Below are positions 19,779 to 29,352 of a stretch of DNA of 64,000 bases, one piece after another. The stretch comes from Trichococcus collinsii. Its GTDB lineage: Bacteria; Bacillota; Bacilli; Lactobacillales; Aerococcaceae. Each line of letters starts with the position of its first letter. Position 1 is the stretch's first letter. Location: positions 24,654 through 88,653 of the forward strand of contig NZ_FNQH01000008.1 of assembly GCF_900107505.1 (NCBI RefSeq). Reading direction: 5' to 3'. Both the position numbers and the translations under genes were made by a program. The notes below the pieces were generated by a model that saw only the letters and a list, made by a program, of their open reading frames with translations, ran no database searches and was not told the DNA's origin.

Positions 19779-21434
19779 ATGAAAGACTTTCAAAAAAAAG
19801 TGATCTATCAGCTTTATCCAAAATCGTTCAAGGATTCCGACGGCAACGGCATCGGTGACATCCAGGGGATCATCAGTAAAGTTCCTTATTTGGCGGAGTT
19901 GGGCATCGATATGATCTGGATGAATCCAATCTTCGTATCTCCGCAAATGGACAACGGGTATGACATCACTGATTATTATGCCATCGATCCTGTTTTCGGT
20001 ACGATGGCAGATTTTGAAGAACTGATCTGGAAGCTCAAGCAGCACGGCATCGAAATCATGTTCGACATGGTGTTCAACCATACGTCGACTACTCATGAGT
20101 GGTTCCAGAAAGCATTGTCCGGGGACAAAGAGTACCAAGATTATTACATCATCCGCGATCCGAAAGCAGACGGCAGCCTTCCGACGAATTGGGGTTCGAA
20201 ATTCGGCGGGGAAGCATGGGCGCCATTTGGGGACACCGGTAAGTACTATCTGCATCTGTTTGATGTCACGCAAGCAGATCTGAACTGGCGCAATCCGAAA
20301 GTGCGCCAGGAACTGCAGCAAGTCGTCAATTTCTGGTTGGAAAAGGGCATCAAGGGTTTCCGTTTCGATGTTTTGAACCTCATCGGCAAGGATGTCGCGT
20401 TGGTTGACAGTCAAGGGAGCAACGAAAAGAGCCTCTACACGGACCGACCGATCGTACATGAATATATCCACGCGCTGAATCAGGCATCGTTCGGTACGCT
20501 GGAGGACATCATCACGGTCGGCGAGATGTCTTCGACCACAGTCGAGAACGGGATCCTTTATTCGAATCCGGACAGGAGCGAATTGTCGATGATTTTCAGC
20601 TTCCACCATCTGAAGGTCGACTACAAGGATGGTGAAAAATGGACGGATCATCCGTTCAATTTTCTTGAATTGAAGCGGATTTTGAATGAATGGCAGGCTG
20701 GAATGTCTGATGGGAACGGCTGGAATGCACTGTTCTGGAACAATCATGATCAGCCGCGCGCCAATAGCCGCTTCGGCGATCCGATCCGATATCCTTTTGA
20801 AACAGCTTCTATGCTGGCGCAAACGATCCATCTGCTGCGGGGCACGCCTTACATCTATCAAGGCGAGGAAATTGGCATGACGAATCCGGATTATGACGAT
20901 ATCAGCGTTTATCGGGATATCGAGTCGCACAATGCCTACCGTGATCTGAAACTTGCCGGATTGACGCACCTGGAGGCCATGCGCATCATCAAACAAAAAT
21001 CCCGCGACAATAGCCGGACGCCGATGCAATGGGACAGCAGTTTGCACTCCGGCTTTACGACCGGTGAACCATGGCTGCAGGTGGCGGCCAATTATCCGGA
21101 AGTTAACGTCGAGAAGGAGCTCGCTGAGGGCAAAATTTTCCGTTACTATCAAGCGCTGATCCGTATCCGCAAAGAGCATGCAGTCATTTCGGACGGTTCC
21201 TACGAGGGGATCCTGTTGGACGATCCCGAAGTGTTTGCCTACATTCGGGAGAATGAAGTGGAAAAAGTGCTTGTCCTGAACCATTTCTATGCCGGGGAGT
21301 ACACAATCGCCGTACCGGAAGAATGGGCAAGTACGGCCAGCAGTTTCCTGGTCGGCAACTACGGGGAGAGGCAGCTTGCGCCGTCCTTCACGCTGCAGCC
21401 CTACGAAACCATCGCTTTCAGGATAACCAAATAA
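19779..21434 (+). CDS. treC: Alpha,alpha-phosphotrehalase (GH13)
   Basis: A 551-residue enzyme that hydrolyses trehalose 6-phosphate to glucose and glucose 6-phosphate in the cytoplasm. The GH13 regions are MVFNHTS, the nucleophile region GFRFDV, the acid/base TVGEMSS, and the NNHDQPR region. The length is typical for TreA/TreC. It is the second gene of the tre operon, 79 bp after treP, with a GGGGGAA ribosome-binding site. Confidence 0.95.
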   Translation: MKDFQKKVIYQLYPKSFKDSDGNGIGDIQGIISKVPYLAELGIDMIWMNPIFVSPQMDNGYDITDYYAIDPVFGTMADFEELIWKLKQHGIEIMFDMVFNHTSTTHEWFQKALSGDKEYQDYYIIRDPKADGSLPTNWGSKFGGEAWAPFGDTGKYYLHLFDVTQADLNWRNPKVRQELQQVVNFWLEKGIKGFRFDVLNLIGKDVALVDSQGSNEKSLYTDRPIVHEYIHALNQASFGTLEDIITVGEMSSTTVENGILYSNPDRSELSMIFSFHHLKVDYKDGEKWTDHPFNFLELKRILNEWQAGMSDGNGWNALFWNNHDQPRANSRFGDPIRYPFETASMLAQTIHLLRGTPYIYQGEEIGMTNPDYDDISVYRDIESHNAYRDLKLAGLTHLEAMRIIKQKSRDNSRTPMQWDSSLHSGFTTGEPWLQVAANYPEVNVEKELAEGKIFRYYQALIRIRKEHAVISDGSYEGILLDDPEVFAYIRENEVEKVLVLNHFYAGEYTIAVPEEWASTASSFLVGNYGERQLAPSFTLQPYETIAFRITK

Positions 21435-21442
21435 ACAGCAAG

Positions 21443-21481
21443 AAAAAGGAGATTCCTCATAAGCGGAATCTCCTTTTTTTT
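21443..21481 (+). terminator. treC terminator
   Basis: AAAGGAGATTCC pairs with GGAATCTCCTTT around an 8-nt loop, then T7. It lies between convergent genes. Confidence 0.9.
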
Positions 21482-21509
21482 GCCTGTGTGGTGTTGCAAA
21501 AGCGGTAGT

Positions 21510-23012
21510 TTAGGAAAGTGTCCGCTTTTCGCCGTCAAGATCGATGATCGGTTGGATGTCCTGCACATATTCAAGGGTTCCCATATAGCTGCCGTCGTCA
21601 TCCCTGACGGCGCGGTAGGTGACCAGGATGAATTTGCCCATCGCGTGGAACCACATCGATTCGCTTTCTTTCGCACCTGATTTTAGGTCGGCGAGCAGTT
21701 TCGTGACGATTGGCAGGCTCTTCGGTGGATGGCAGTTCATGACGTCGCGGCCGATCGCGCTGCTGGTGCGCTTGAAAAATTTTTCTTCGCCGTTGTCATT
21801 GTAGTAGCGCACGATATTGTTCGCATCGACAAAAGTCAATTCCAAAGGGATGTTGTTCAGCATCTTTTCCAATTGATGCGTCGTCAGATGCCCGGTTTGG
21901 AAAGTGATGTAAGGATTTGTTTCCGTCTGCTGTGTTTCATGTGAAACATCCTCGGGGATAGAACGTTCCGGCACCCATTTTGTTTCCGGTTTGACGATGC
22001 AGTAGCCGATTTCTTCGGACTCCTTGGCGATCTGCAGCCAGTGGTCCTCGTTAAAGATATCGATAATCATCGGCAGGAGGATGTCTTCTTCCTTCGTGAT
22101 CATTTCCGTCATTTCGTATTTCAGGTCGGAGAAAGCTTTGGGGATCGCGTCAAAATCCTCTTTTTGCAATAGGGCTTTGAAGTTTTTATACATGGCGCGG
22201 ATATCGTCATCGACACCCCACATGACTTTTGGCGGAGCTGTGATGCCTTTGTTCTCCATGATCGGGAAGAGGGCATATTCTTTGCGGGCATAATGCTTAT
22301 CGAATTCGCCGAGCAGCGCCAATTGTTTCTGGATGCCTTCCTTCAGGCTCGGTTCCTTTGTTTCAAGGTAAACGGCCAATAATTTGCTGATTTTTTCCAA
22401 CGTGTTTTCGATGGCCAAGTTTTCGAGTTTCAAAACTTGGATCGGATGCCCGGCATGCTGCTGTTCCGCTGAAGTGGTATAGACCGCTTCGATTGATCCG
22501 CCGAAGAGCGAAGCATGCACGTTGCAGAGGCGTTGGATATCTTCGGCGTCTATCCCTTTGCCCATCAGGCCTTGCTCCATGACAGAAATCTCATAGGCGC
22601 TGACGCCTGTGAAATGCTTCTTGAAGTCGGCTTGCACCTCATCCCAATCCTCGCCATTATGCAAGCGCAGAATGAGGCTCTGCAGAATGTCCTGGCGCTC
22701 CTGGAATTCCGTTGAACCCATACGGGCAATTCCACCGGTTGGAGCGGCGGATTCTTCCGGTTCGCTTGGAGCAACTGCTAACGACGCCAATTCCTTCACG
22801 CTGAACCCGTTTTTTGCCAGCATTTCGACGAATGTAGCCTCCGGTACATCGTTGCGTTTGAGGGCCTTCCCGATGGTCATGATCCGGCCGGCAGTATTCA
22901 GCATCTTGTCGCTGCGCAATGGTTCGAAGCCTAGGCTGATGATGACTTCCCTGATTTCAGGGTACTGCTTCACCAGGCTGGAGACGGTATCGTTCAAACT
23001 GATTTCCTTCAT
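21510..23012 (-). CDS. DUF438 protein with DUF1858, hemerythrin-like and PAS domains
   Basis: A 500-residue cytoplasmic protein. The N-terminal DUF1858 domain (about 1-65: ISLNDTVSSLVKQYPEIREV) is followed by a DUF438 segment (about 85-155). Then comes a hemerythrin-type helical bundle with HPIQVLKLEN, HYARKEYALFP and a late EEDILLPM motif (about 175-300). A PAS-like C-terminal domain ends it (about 370-500: NNIPLELTFVDANNIVRYYN). Hemerythrin folds bind a di-iron centre that senses oxygen or NO, so a redox-sensing role is plausible but unproven. The ATG at 23012 has AGGTGG upstream. It is on the lagging strand and a parS-like sequence lies inside it. Confidence 0.85.
   Translation of the reverse strand: MKEISLNDTVSSLVKQYPEIREVIISLGFEPLRSDKMLNTAGRIMTIGKALKRNDVPEATFVEMLAKNGFSVKELASLAVAPSEPEESAAPTGGIARMGSTEFQERQDILQSLILRLHNGEDWDEVQADFKKHFTGVSAYEISVMEQGLMGKGIDAEDIQRLCNVHASLFGGSIEAVYTTSAEQQHAGHPIQVLKLENLAIENTLEKISKLLAVYLETKEPSLKEGIQKQLALLGEFDKHYARKEYALFPIMENKGITAPPKVMWGVDDDIRAMYKNFKALLQKEDFDAIPKAFSDLKYEMTEMITKEEDILLPMIIDIFNEDHWLQIAKESEEIGYCIVKPETKWVPERSIPEDVSHETQQTETNPYITFQTGHLTTHQLEKMLNNIPLELTFVDANNIVRYYNDNGEEKFFKRTSSAIGRDVMNCHPPKSLPIVTKLLADLKSGAKESESMWFHAMGKFILVTYRAVRDDDGSYMGTLEYVQDIQPIIDLDGEKRTLS
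21933..21948. other. parS: parS-like site inside the DUF438 gene
   Basis: TGTTTCATGTGAAACA is a palindrome differing from the consensus only at one central position. Intragenic parS sites are common in Firmicutes. The central change may weaken binding. Confidence 0.55.
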
Positions 23013-23155
23013 AAATTTTCCACCTCTATTTAAATTTGTGAAATATTTCTTTTGGTTTCGTGCTGGCTTCATTATACTTGAAAGGAGCTGCTTAGTGCCA
23101 CAGCATTCGTGCGTTGTAGCGATAGTTAGGGTAATGCCTTAGTAAGCGGTTGTGA

Positions 23156-23161
23156 TATAAT
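23156..23161 (+). promoter_or_regulatory. Promoter of the GerMN lipoprotein gene
   Basis: TGATATAAT gives a consensus -10 with TGn extension, 34 bp before the gene start. A divergent TATAAT for the DUF438 gene lies at 23071-23076 on the minus strand. Neither has a convincing -35. Confidence 0.6.
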
Positions 23162-23195
23162 GAAGGCAACTAAGGCAGAAGGTGGGACAAAAAAG

Positions 23196-24323
23196 ATGAT
23201 AAAGAAAGTTTCGAATCTGATGGTAGCGTTGTTGGTGCCCTTATTAGCTTCTTGCAGTCTCTTTGGAGGATCGGCTACCGATTCGTCAGCTGATTCTTCG
23301 GCTATCAGTAGTGTGTCTTCTTCCGTATCCAGTTCAACAGATAGCAGCTCGGCTTCCTCGGAACCTGCAGACGCAATGACAATCGAGGCTTATTATCCAT
23401 TCAGCGCATCCATATTTACAAAATATTTGGGTGAAGGGAATGAGTATGCTTCCTTCACTGTCTATCCGCAATATATCGAAGGCAACCGGATGCAGATCAC
23501 TTCCAATAATGGAGGCACTCAGATTGTGACGGTATTGGAACTCGCTGACGGTGAACTCAGGGAAGTGTTCACGCGTCCTGAAACCTACTTCAGGGAAAAT
23601 ATGCTGGAAAAAACAGCAAGCGGTGATGCGGCAAACCAGTTGGACATTCTGTTGAAGGAGCCTTTGGAAGTCGGGAACAGTTGGGTGAATGCGAGCGGAA
23701 TCCCTTCCGAAATCACGAATCTGACTGCCCAGATCGAAACGCCGATGGGCAATTTCGAAGCTCTTGAAGTGACGACAACTTATGAAGCCTCCACTACCAA
23801 GGATTACTACGTAAAGGATATGGGCTTGGTGAAACGGGTCACGGATCTTGGGGATGATATGATTGTTTCTTCCAGTCTGGAAGCCCGCAACGAGAATGTT
23901 CCGGAAACGCAACAGTTGCGCGTCTTTTATCCGGACAGTGAGCTGATGGGACTGAATGCAACAAGTGTTGCCTTATCCTATGGGACCAATGAGGTTACCC
24001 GAACCATTCTGGCGGAAGCGCTGAAGAACGTACCGGATGCGCCAGGGGGAAGTCTGATCGGACCGAATGTCTCCATCAACAGCTTGTCCTTGAGTGATGA
24101 TGGGCGTGTCTATGTGGACTTCTCGCATGAATTCGTTTCTGAGATGAATGCCGGGACATCGGCGGAATCGCTGATTTTGCAGGGAGTCGTCAATACGATT
24201 GGGGAATATTACGGTGTCCAGGAAGTTTACCTAACCGTAGCGGGAAACCCATATGAATCAGGTCATATCCTGATGGCCGAGGGTGCCTATTTCACCGTTG
24301 ATTATACGAATGTCAATGAGTGA
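23196..24323 (+). CDS. GerMN-domain lipoprotein
   Basis: A 375-residue exported lipoprotein. The signal MIKKVSNLMVALLVPLLASC ends in the lipobox LASC. A Ser/Asp/Ala-rich linker follows (about 24-62), then a middle region of unknown fold, and a C-terminal GerMN domain (about 245-375: LRVFYPDSELMGL ... VYVDFSHEF ... VYLTVAGNPYESG). GerMN is best known from spore-germination protein GerM, but it occurs widely in cell-surface lipoproteins of non-sporing bacteria. The function is unknown. It lies between two minus-strand genes and has its own promoter and terminator. Confidence 0.85.
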   Translation: MIKKVSNLMVALLVPLLASCSLFGGSATDSSADSSAISSVSSSVSSSTDSSSASSEPADAMTIEAYYPFSASIFTKYLGEGNEYASFTVYPQYIEGNRMQITSNNGGTQIVTVLELADGELREVFTRPETYFRENMLEKTASGDAANQLDILLKEPLEVGNSWVNASGIPSEITNLTAQIETPMGNFEALEVTTTYEASTTKDYYVKDMGLVKRVTDLGDDMIVSSSLEARNENVPETQQLRVFYPDSELMGLNATSVALSYGTNEVTRTILAEALKNVPDAPGGSLIGPNVSINSLSLSDDGRVYVDFSHEFVSEMNAGTSAESLILQGVVNTIGEYYGVQEVYLTVAGNPYESGHILMAEGAYFTVDYTNVNE

Positions 24324-24335
24324 TCAGCTCTTACA

Positions 24336-24380
24336 TAAGCAAAAAAGATGAAGCCGGCAAGGCTTCATCTTTTTTGCTTA
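24336..24380. terminator. Bidirectional terminator between the GerMN gene and treR
   Basis: A perfect 20-bp stem with a 5-nt loop contains A6/T6 runs on each side, so it serves both convergent genes. The treR stop codon lies inside its right arm. Confidence 0.93.
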
Positions 24381-25094
24381 TAAACTATGTTTTCTGCGGG
24401 CGAATTCGACGAATCGGAAGCGGTCCAAACGATGGCGCGACTCTGTGTACTGGAACAGACGTGTGTCTTCCAGATAGACTTCACTTTTGACGACGACGAC
24501 ATGCGTGTCATCCTTCAGATTCATCAGCTTGTGATCTTCCCGTGTCGCTGGCTCCACAACAAATTCTTTTTTTGCATAAGCGATATTCAGGCCCAATTCA
24601 TTTTCCAAATACGCATAGATGGAATTTTCGGCAACATCGGAAGGGATTTGTTCGATAATATCATTGAAGAGGTAGTCCTTGTCCATGATGACGACTTCTC
24701 CGGCAATCTTGCGTAGCCGGATAAGGGAGATCACTTTTCGATTGGGATCGACTTTCAGATCTTCGGCAAGAAAATCCGGAATGGTCTCGAGCTTATTCTT
24801 GATGACGATTGTTTCATTCGGGATTTGTTGGGAATCCTGAAGCTCTTTGAAACTGATTAATCCTGAAACTGGGAAATTGAACCGTCTGATGTCCAGAACA
24901 ATCGATCCTTTGCCTTGCTTCTTCTGGATATATCCACCTTCCAGCAACAGCGCCAAAGCCTTTCTGATTGTTTCCCGTGAAACATGATAATGCTCCGAAA
25001 GGGTCTTTTCACTGGGCAACAAAGATCCGGTTGCGAATTCTGCATGCTCAATTTTTTTTCTCAAATCCATATAGATATCGAAGAATTTATTCAT
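24378..25094 (-). CDS. treR: Trehalose operon repressor, GntR family
   Basis: A 238-residue regulator, the usual TreR length. The winged helix-turn-helix (about 10-75) includes LPSEKTLSEHYHVSRETIRK; the C-terminal UTRA effector domain (about 90-235) would sense trehalose 6-phosphate. ATG at 25094 is preferred because AAGGAG is 8 nt upstream; an ATG 6 bases earlier is too close. Two TreR-type palindromes flank the treP promoter 6 kb away. It is unusual that two unrelated genes separate treR from treP-treC. Confidence 0.88.
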   Translation of the reverse strand: MNKFFDIYMDLRKKIEHAEFATGSLLPSEKTLSEHYHVSRETIRKALALLLEGGYIQKKQGKGSIVLDIRRFNFPVSGLISFKELQDSQQIPNETIVIKNKLETIPDFLAEDLKVDPNRKVISLIRLRKIAGEVVIMDKDYLFNDIIEQIPSDVAENSIYAYLENELGLNIAYAKKEFVVEPATREDHKLMNLKDDTHVVVVKSEVYLEDTRLFQYTESRHRLDRFRFVEFARRKHSL

Positions 25095-25472
25095 GATCAT
25101 CACTCCTTCTGTAAGTGGATGGGTTTGTTGGAAATAAAATAAATAAGTTGAAAAAATCATATTTAATAATATTATTCCATTTTATTCTATAGGATAAAAA
25201 CAGAAATAAAAAGGAAATCAGTAATTTTTTAGTTTGAAAGGGTTTGCGTATCATCATTTTATCATATTATTGCCATTCACAGTGGGGAAGAGTTGATTTT
25301 TGAATAAAAAAACAGGTATTTTTTAATAAAAAAGGCGGGCATCGGTTTTCCTGATTGAAATAAAAATAGATTATTTCCGAACGAAAACGCCATTTGTTCC
25401 CAAAAACGTTTGGAATAATGAAAGATAATGTGCTATATTAAAAATGAAAAATTGATAATGGGGGAAAAATGG
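25095..25472. promoter_or_regulatory. treR-purE divergent regulatory gap with a PurR-type operator
   Basis: The PurBox-like ATTTCCGAACGAA lies at 25373-25385. A degenerate inverted partner (ACGTTTGGAAT, 25406-25416) overlaps a -35-like TTGGAA (25410-25415). The -10 TATATT (25434-25439) lies 18 bp downstream. This is the arrangement of PurR-controlled purE promoters. The remaining AT-rich part (25095-25370) presumably holds the treR promoter, which I cannot place with certainty. Confidence 0.75.
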
Positions 25473-25961
25473 ATGAATACGGTTGTTTCTGTCGTAATGG
25501 GTAGTACTTCTGACTGGGAAACTATGAAAGAAGCTTGCTTGATACTGGATGAATTCGGCATCGCTTATGAAAAAAAGGTCGTTTCGGCTCACCGGACACC
25601 GGATCTGATGTTCACTTTTGCGGAACAAGCGCGGGCTGCGGGAACGAAAGTCATCATTGCCGGCGCAGGCGGCGCAGCGCACCTTCCTGGTATGATCGCT
25701 GCGAAAACGACGCTTCCGGTCATCGGAGTTCCGGTCCAATCGCGCGCATTGAGCGGTATGGATTCTTTGTTGTCTATCGTCCAGATGCCCGGCGGTGTTC
25801 CGGTTGCGACGGTAGCCATCGGCAAAGCAGGGGCAATCAATGCCGGCCTGCTGGCGGTACAGATTCTTTCAATCGAAAATCAGGATTTAGCCGATCAATT
25901 GGAAAAGAGACGGGAAGCTTTAAAACAAAAAGTATTGGAAAGCAGTGAAGACCTTGTATAA
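25473..25961 (+). CDS. purE: N5-carboxyaminoimidazole ribonucleotide mutase
   Basis: A 162-residue class I PurE that converts N5-CAIR to CAIR in purine synthesis. The motif [14 protein letters not shown] is at the N-terminus, and SAHRTPD and [11 protein letters not shown] carry active-site residues. ATG at 25473 agrees with family length; a frame start at 25428 lies in the promoter. It is the first gene of purEKB and overlaps purK by 17 bp. Confidence 0.97.
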   Translation: MNTVVSVVMGSTSDWETMKEACLILDEFGIAYEKKVVSAHRTPDLMFTFAEQARAAGTKVIIAGAGGAAHLPGMIAAKTTLPVIGVPVQSRALSGMDSLLSIVQMPGGVPVATVAIGKAGAINAGLLAVQILSIENQDLADQLEKRREALKQKVLESSEDLV

Positions 25962-27087
25962 AGTACTGAAACCAAATGACGTGATCGGTATCATCGGCGG
26001 GGGACAATTAGGGCGTATGCTGGCGCAGTCCGCAAAGCGGATGGGATTCACCGTTGGGATTTTGGATCCGGGAGAAAATTGCCCGGCTGCCCAAGTAGCG
26101 GATTGGCACATCCAGGCGGCATACGCTGATGCGGTAGCATTGCGTGAACTAGCCGAAAAATCCGATGTCGTGACATTCGAATTTGAGAATATCGATGCGG
26201 CAGCCCTGCAGGAAGTGGAAACACTGTCCAGCATTCCGCAAGGCAGCGGAATTTTGACTATTACACAGGACCGCATCAAGGAGAAGGAATTTCTTCAATC
26301 CGCAGGGGTATCGATCGCGCAATTTGCGGTAGTGGAAAATGCGGAACAACTGGATGCGGCCATCGCTAAAATTGGCTATCCGAGTGTTTTAAAAACGACT
26401 CGTTTCGGGTATGATGGTAAGGGACAGGTTGTCCTGAAATCGGAAGCCGACATAGAGGAAGCCACGAAATTAGCGGCGGACAGCATCTGCGTTCTAGAGG
26501 CATGGGTTCCGTTCACCAAAGAGCTTTCTGTCATGATCGTACGCAACAAAAAAGGCGAAGCTACGGTATTTCCGGTTTCCGAAAATATCCACATCAATAA
26601 TATTCTGCACGAATCGATTGTGCCGGCCCGCGTGACATCTGCGGTAGCCGAAAAAGCCAACAAGGCGGCCCATCAGATTGCCGATGCGCTGCAGTTGGTG
26701 GGTACGCTGGGAATCGAAATGTTCCTGGCAGCGGATGACACGATCTTCATCAATGAGTTGGCACCGCGTCCGCATAATTCGGGCCATTATACAATCGAAG
26801 CAATGAATGTTTCTCAATTTGATGCCCATATCCAAGCAGTCGCCGGATTGCCGATGCCGACAGCACGGCAATTGTCGCCTGCCATCATGGTCAATATTCT
26901 GGGACAGCATATGGAAGGCACAATCGCGCTGCGGGAAGAAAAAGCGGATTGGTTTTTCCATTACTACGGCAAAGCAGAATCACGCACAGACAGAAAAATG
27001 GGACATATCACCATTTTGACGGATGATCAAGAAGCAACCTTAACAGAAATAGACAACACCCGAATCTGGAACGGAGGAACAATTTAA
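25945..27087 (+). CDS. purK: N5-carboxyaminoimidazole ribonucleotide synthase
   Basis: A 380-residue ATP-grasp enzyme that makes N5-CAIR from AIR, bicarbonate and ATP, the partner step to PurE. The N-terminus carries [20 protein letters not shown] and the late motif is [16 protein letters not shown]. It starts with GTG inside the purE end, which indicates translational coupling. Confidence 0.96.
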   Translation: MKTLYKVLKPNDVIGIIGGGQLGRMLAQSAKRMGFTVGILDPGENCPAAQVADWHIQAAYADAVALRELAEKSDVVTFEFENIDAAALQEVETLSSIPQGSGILTITQDRIKEKEFLQSAGVSIAQFAVVENAEQLDAAIAKIGYPSVLKTTRFGYDGKGQVVLKSEADIEEATKLAADSICVLEAWVPFTKELSVMIVRNKKGEATVFPVSENIHINNILHESIVPARVTSAVAEKANKAAHQIADALQLVGTLGIEMFLAADDTIFINELAPRPHNSGHYTIEAMNVSQFDAHIQAVAGLPMPTARQLSPAIMVNILGQHMEGTIALREEKADWFFHYYGKAESRTDRKMGHITILTDDQEATLTEIDNTRIWNGGTI

Positions 27088-27088
27088 A

Positions 27089-28387
27089 ATGATTACACGT
27101 TATACACGCCCTGAGATGGCTGAAGTTTGGTCCGAATACAATCGTTACAAATGCTGGTTGGAGGTTGAAATCCTTGCTGATGAAGCTTGGGCTGCCCTAG
27201 GCGAAATCCCTGCTGAAGACGTTGCTAAAATCCGCGCGAATGCAACTTTTGATATCGATCGTATCCTTGAAATCGAAAAAGAGACAAGACATGACGTAGT
27301 GGCGTTCACACGCGCCGTTTCCGAATCTTTGGGAGAAGAAAGAAAATGGGTCCACTATGGCCTTACGAGTACTGATGTGGTCGATACTGCCTACGGTTAC
27401 CAATTGAAACAAGCCAACGATATCCTACGCAAGGATCTGCAGAATATGTTGGAAATCATCGGCGAAAAAGCGAAAGAACACAAAAAGACTGTCTGTATGG
27501 GCCGTACGCACGGTGTACATGCGGAACCTACGACATTCGGACTAAAGCTTGCTACGATGTATTCGGAAATGAAACGCAATATCGAGCGTTTTGAACATGC
27601 CGCTAAAGGTGTTGAAGCCGGAAAAATCAGCGGGGCTGTCGGGACTTTTGCAAACATCCCGCCGTTCGTGGAGGAGTACGTCTGCGAAAAATTGGGCACA
27701 AGACCGCAAGAAATTTCGACGCAGGTTCTGCCGCGCGATCTGCATGCCGAATACATGGCAACGATCGCTCTGATTGCGACAAGCATCGAACGCTTCGCTA
27801 CTGAAATCCGCGGACTGCAGAAATCAGAAACCCGTGAAGTGGAAGAATTCTTCGCGAAGGGCCAAAAAGGTTCTTCAGCTATGCCGCACAAACGCAATCC
27901 AATCGGTTCCGAAAATATGGTTGGCCTTGCCCGTGTCATCCGCGGCTACATGGTCACTGCTTACGAGAATGTGGGTTTATGGCATGAACGCGACATTTCC
28001 CACTCTTCAGCAGAACGGATCATCCTACCGGACGCAACGACATTGTTGAACTACCAACTGAATCGTTTTGCGAACATCATCAAGAACTTGACCGTGTTCC
28101 CTGAAAATATGCTCCGCAATATGAATGCGACTTTCGGCTTGATCTATAGCCAACGCGTTCTGTTGAAATTAATCGACAAAGGCATGAGCCGTGAAGAAGC
28201 TTATGACTTGGTACAGCCGAAGACTGCCCTTTCATGGGATAATCAGACCGATTTTCGTCCATTGGTGGAAGCGGATGAAGTCATTATGGCAAAATTAACG
28301 AAAGAAGACATCGCTGATGCCTTCAACTATAACTATCACTTGAGTCACGTCGACGAAGTATTCGAAAGACTTGGTTTAGGCGACTGA
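27089..28387 (+). CDS. purB: Adenylosuccinate lyase
   Basis: A 432-residue enzyme used twice in purine metabolism: SAICAR to AICAR and adenylosuccinate to AMP. The fumarase/aspartase signature is [17 protein letters not shown] (about 262-278). AGGAGG precedes the ATG, which lies one base after the purK stop. It ends the first pur operon; a terminator follows. Confidence 0.97.
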   Translation: MITRYTRPEMAEVWSEYNRYKCWLEVEILADEAWAALGEIPAEDVAKIRANATFDIDRILEIEKETRHDVVAFTRAVSESLGEERKWVHYGLTSTDVVDTAYGYQLKQANDILRKDLQNMLEIIGEKAKEHKKTVCMGRTHGVHAEPTTFGLKLATMYSEMKRNIERFEHAAKGVEAGKISGAVGTFANIPPFVEEYVCEKLGTRPQEISTQVLPRDLHAEYMATIALIATSIERFATEIRGLQKSETREVEEFFAKGQKGSSAMPHKRNPIGSENMVGLARVIRGYMVTAYENVGLWHERDISHSSAERIILPDATTLLNYQLNRFANIIKNLTVFPENMLRNMNATFGLIYSQRVLLKLIDKGMSREEAYDLVQPKTALSWDNQTDFRPLVEADEVIMAKLTKEDIADAFNYNYHLSHVDEVFERLGLGD

Positions 28388-28390
28388 TGG

Positions 28391-28421
28391 AAAGGCTGGG
28401 ACTACGGTTCCGGCCTTTTTC
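28391..28421 (+). terminator. purB terminator
   Basis: AAGGC...GGGAC pairs with GTTCC...GCCTT and is followed by T5. A separate promoter for purC comes next. Confidence 0.8.
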
Positions 28422-28470
28422 TGTACACAAGATGCCTTGAAATCAGTGAAAAAAAACCAGAATTTATTTC

Positions 28471-28486
28471 AATTTTCATGAAAATT
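28471..28486. repeat. Palindrome upstream of the purC promoter
   Basis: AATTTTCATGAAAATT is a perfect 16-bp palindrome ending 4 bp before the -35. It may be an operator or chance AT-rich symmetry. Confidence 0.45.
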
Positions 28487-28489
28487 CCA

Positions 28490-28517
28490 TTGACAAGCGG
28501 GTGGCAGATGATACAAT
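28490..28517 (+). promoter_or_regulatory. purC operon promoter
   Basis: TTGACA (28490-28495), 16-bp spacer, extended -10 TGATACAAT (TACAAT 28512-28517). Confidence 0.85.
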
Positions 28518-28549
28518 ATAAACGAATGAATTAGGCGTTTATACAAATT

Positions 28550-28562
28550 AATGTTCGGATTT
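28550..28562 (-). promoter_or_regulatory. PurR-type operator in the purC leader
   Basis: The minus-strand sequence AAATCCGAACATT fits the lactococcal/Bacillus PurBox pattern AWWWCCGAACWWT exactly. It sits about 32 bp downstream of the -10, inside the transcribed leader. No purR gene is in the window. Confidence 0.7.
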
Positions 28563-28579
28563 AGAAAGGGACGGGAACG

Positions 28580-29290
28580 ATGGAAAGAAAAGAATTGCTT
28601 TATACTGGGAAAGCTAAAAAGATGTACGCCACAGATCAGGAGAATGTCCTTTGGGCAGAATACCTAAATCAGGCTACCGCATTAAACGGCGTAAAGAAGG
28701 ACACTATCGAGGGCAAAGGCAGACTCAACAACCAGATCACCGGCCGCATCTTCGAGTATCTGGCTGAAAAGGGAATCGCAAGCCATTACATCCAAGAACT
28801 GTCAGAAACCGAACAATCAGTAAAAAGAGTCAATATGTTCCCATTGGAAGTGGTTGTCCGTAATGTATCCGCTGGAAGCTTCGCGAAACGTTTCGGCATG
28901 GAGGAAGGCATCGACTTGCCGTTCCCTGTTTTGGAGTTCTATTACAAAGACGATGCTCTCAATGATCCTTTCATCAATGATGCCCATGTACAAGTTCTGG
29001 GAGCAGCAACTGAAGAAGAAGTTGCAGAAATCAAGCAACAAGCGCTGAAGATCAATGCAGCCTTGATTGAAATGTTCAAGGCAATCGGTATTCGCTTGAT
29101 CGATTTCAAAATCGAATTCGGCAAGACAGCTGAGGGAGAAATCATCCTGGCTGATGAAATTTCACCGGATACCTGCCGCCTTTGGGATATCGAAACGAAC
29201 GAGCACTTGGACAAAGACATCTACCGCCGTGACTTGGGAGATCTGATCCCGGTCTATGTGGAAGTGCTGGACCGCCTGAACAAAATGTAA
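28580..29290 (+). CDS. purC: Phosphoribosylaminoimidazole-succinocarboxamide synthase
   Basis: A 236-residue SAICAR synthetase joining aspartate to CAIR with ATP. Motifs include LYTGKAKKMYATD at the N-terminus and the family signature in EVVVRNVSAGSFAKRFG and LADEISPDTCRLWD. It is the first gene of purCSQLFMNHD, with AAAGGGACGGG upstream. Confidence 0.97.
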   Translation: MERKELLYTGKAKKMYATDQENVLWAEYLNQATALNGVKKDTIEGKGRLNNQITGRIFEYLAEKGIASHYIQELSETEQSVKRVNMFPLEVVVRNVSAGSFAKRFGMEEGIDLPFPVLEFYYKDDALNDPFINDAHVQVLGAATEEEVAEIKQQALKINAALIEMFKAIGIRLIDFKIEFGKTAEGEIILADEISPDTCRLWDIETNEHLDKDIYRRDLGDLIPVYVEVLDRLNKM

Positions 29291-29352
29291 GCCATCCGAA
29301 TGCAACCAACGAATAAAAAAAAAATAAAAAAACAAAAGCGAGGAATTTGGAC

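Noticed and set aside
19776..21284. A 502-codon open frame antisense to treC
   Set aside because: It is a mirror frame of a well-supported GH13 gene; its residues show no family motifs and codon positions follow treC.
24969..24984. parS-like TGTTTCCCGTGAAACA inside treR
   Set aside because: It encodes the conserved SRET part of the GntR recognition helix, so coding constraint explains the similarity; it also has a mismatch in the core.
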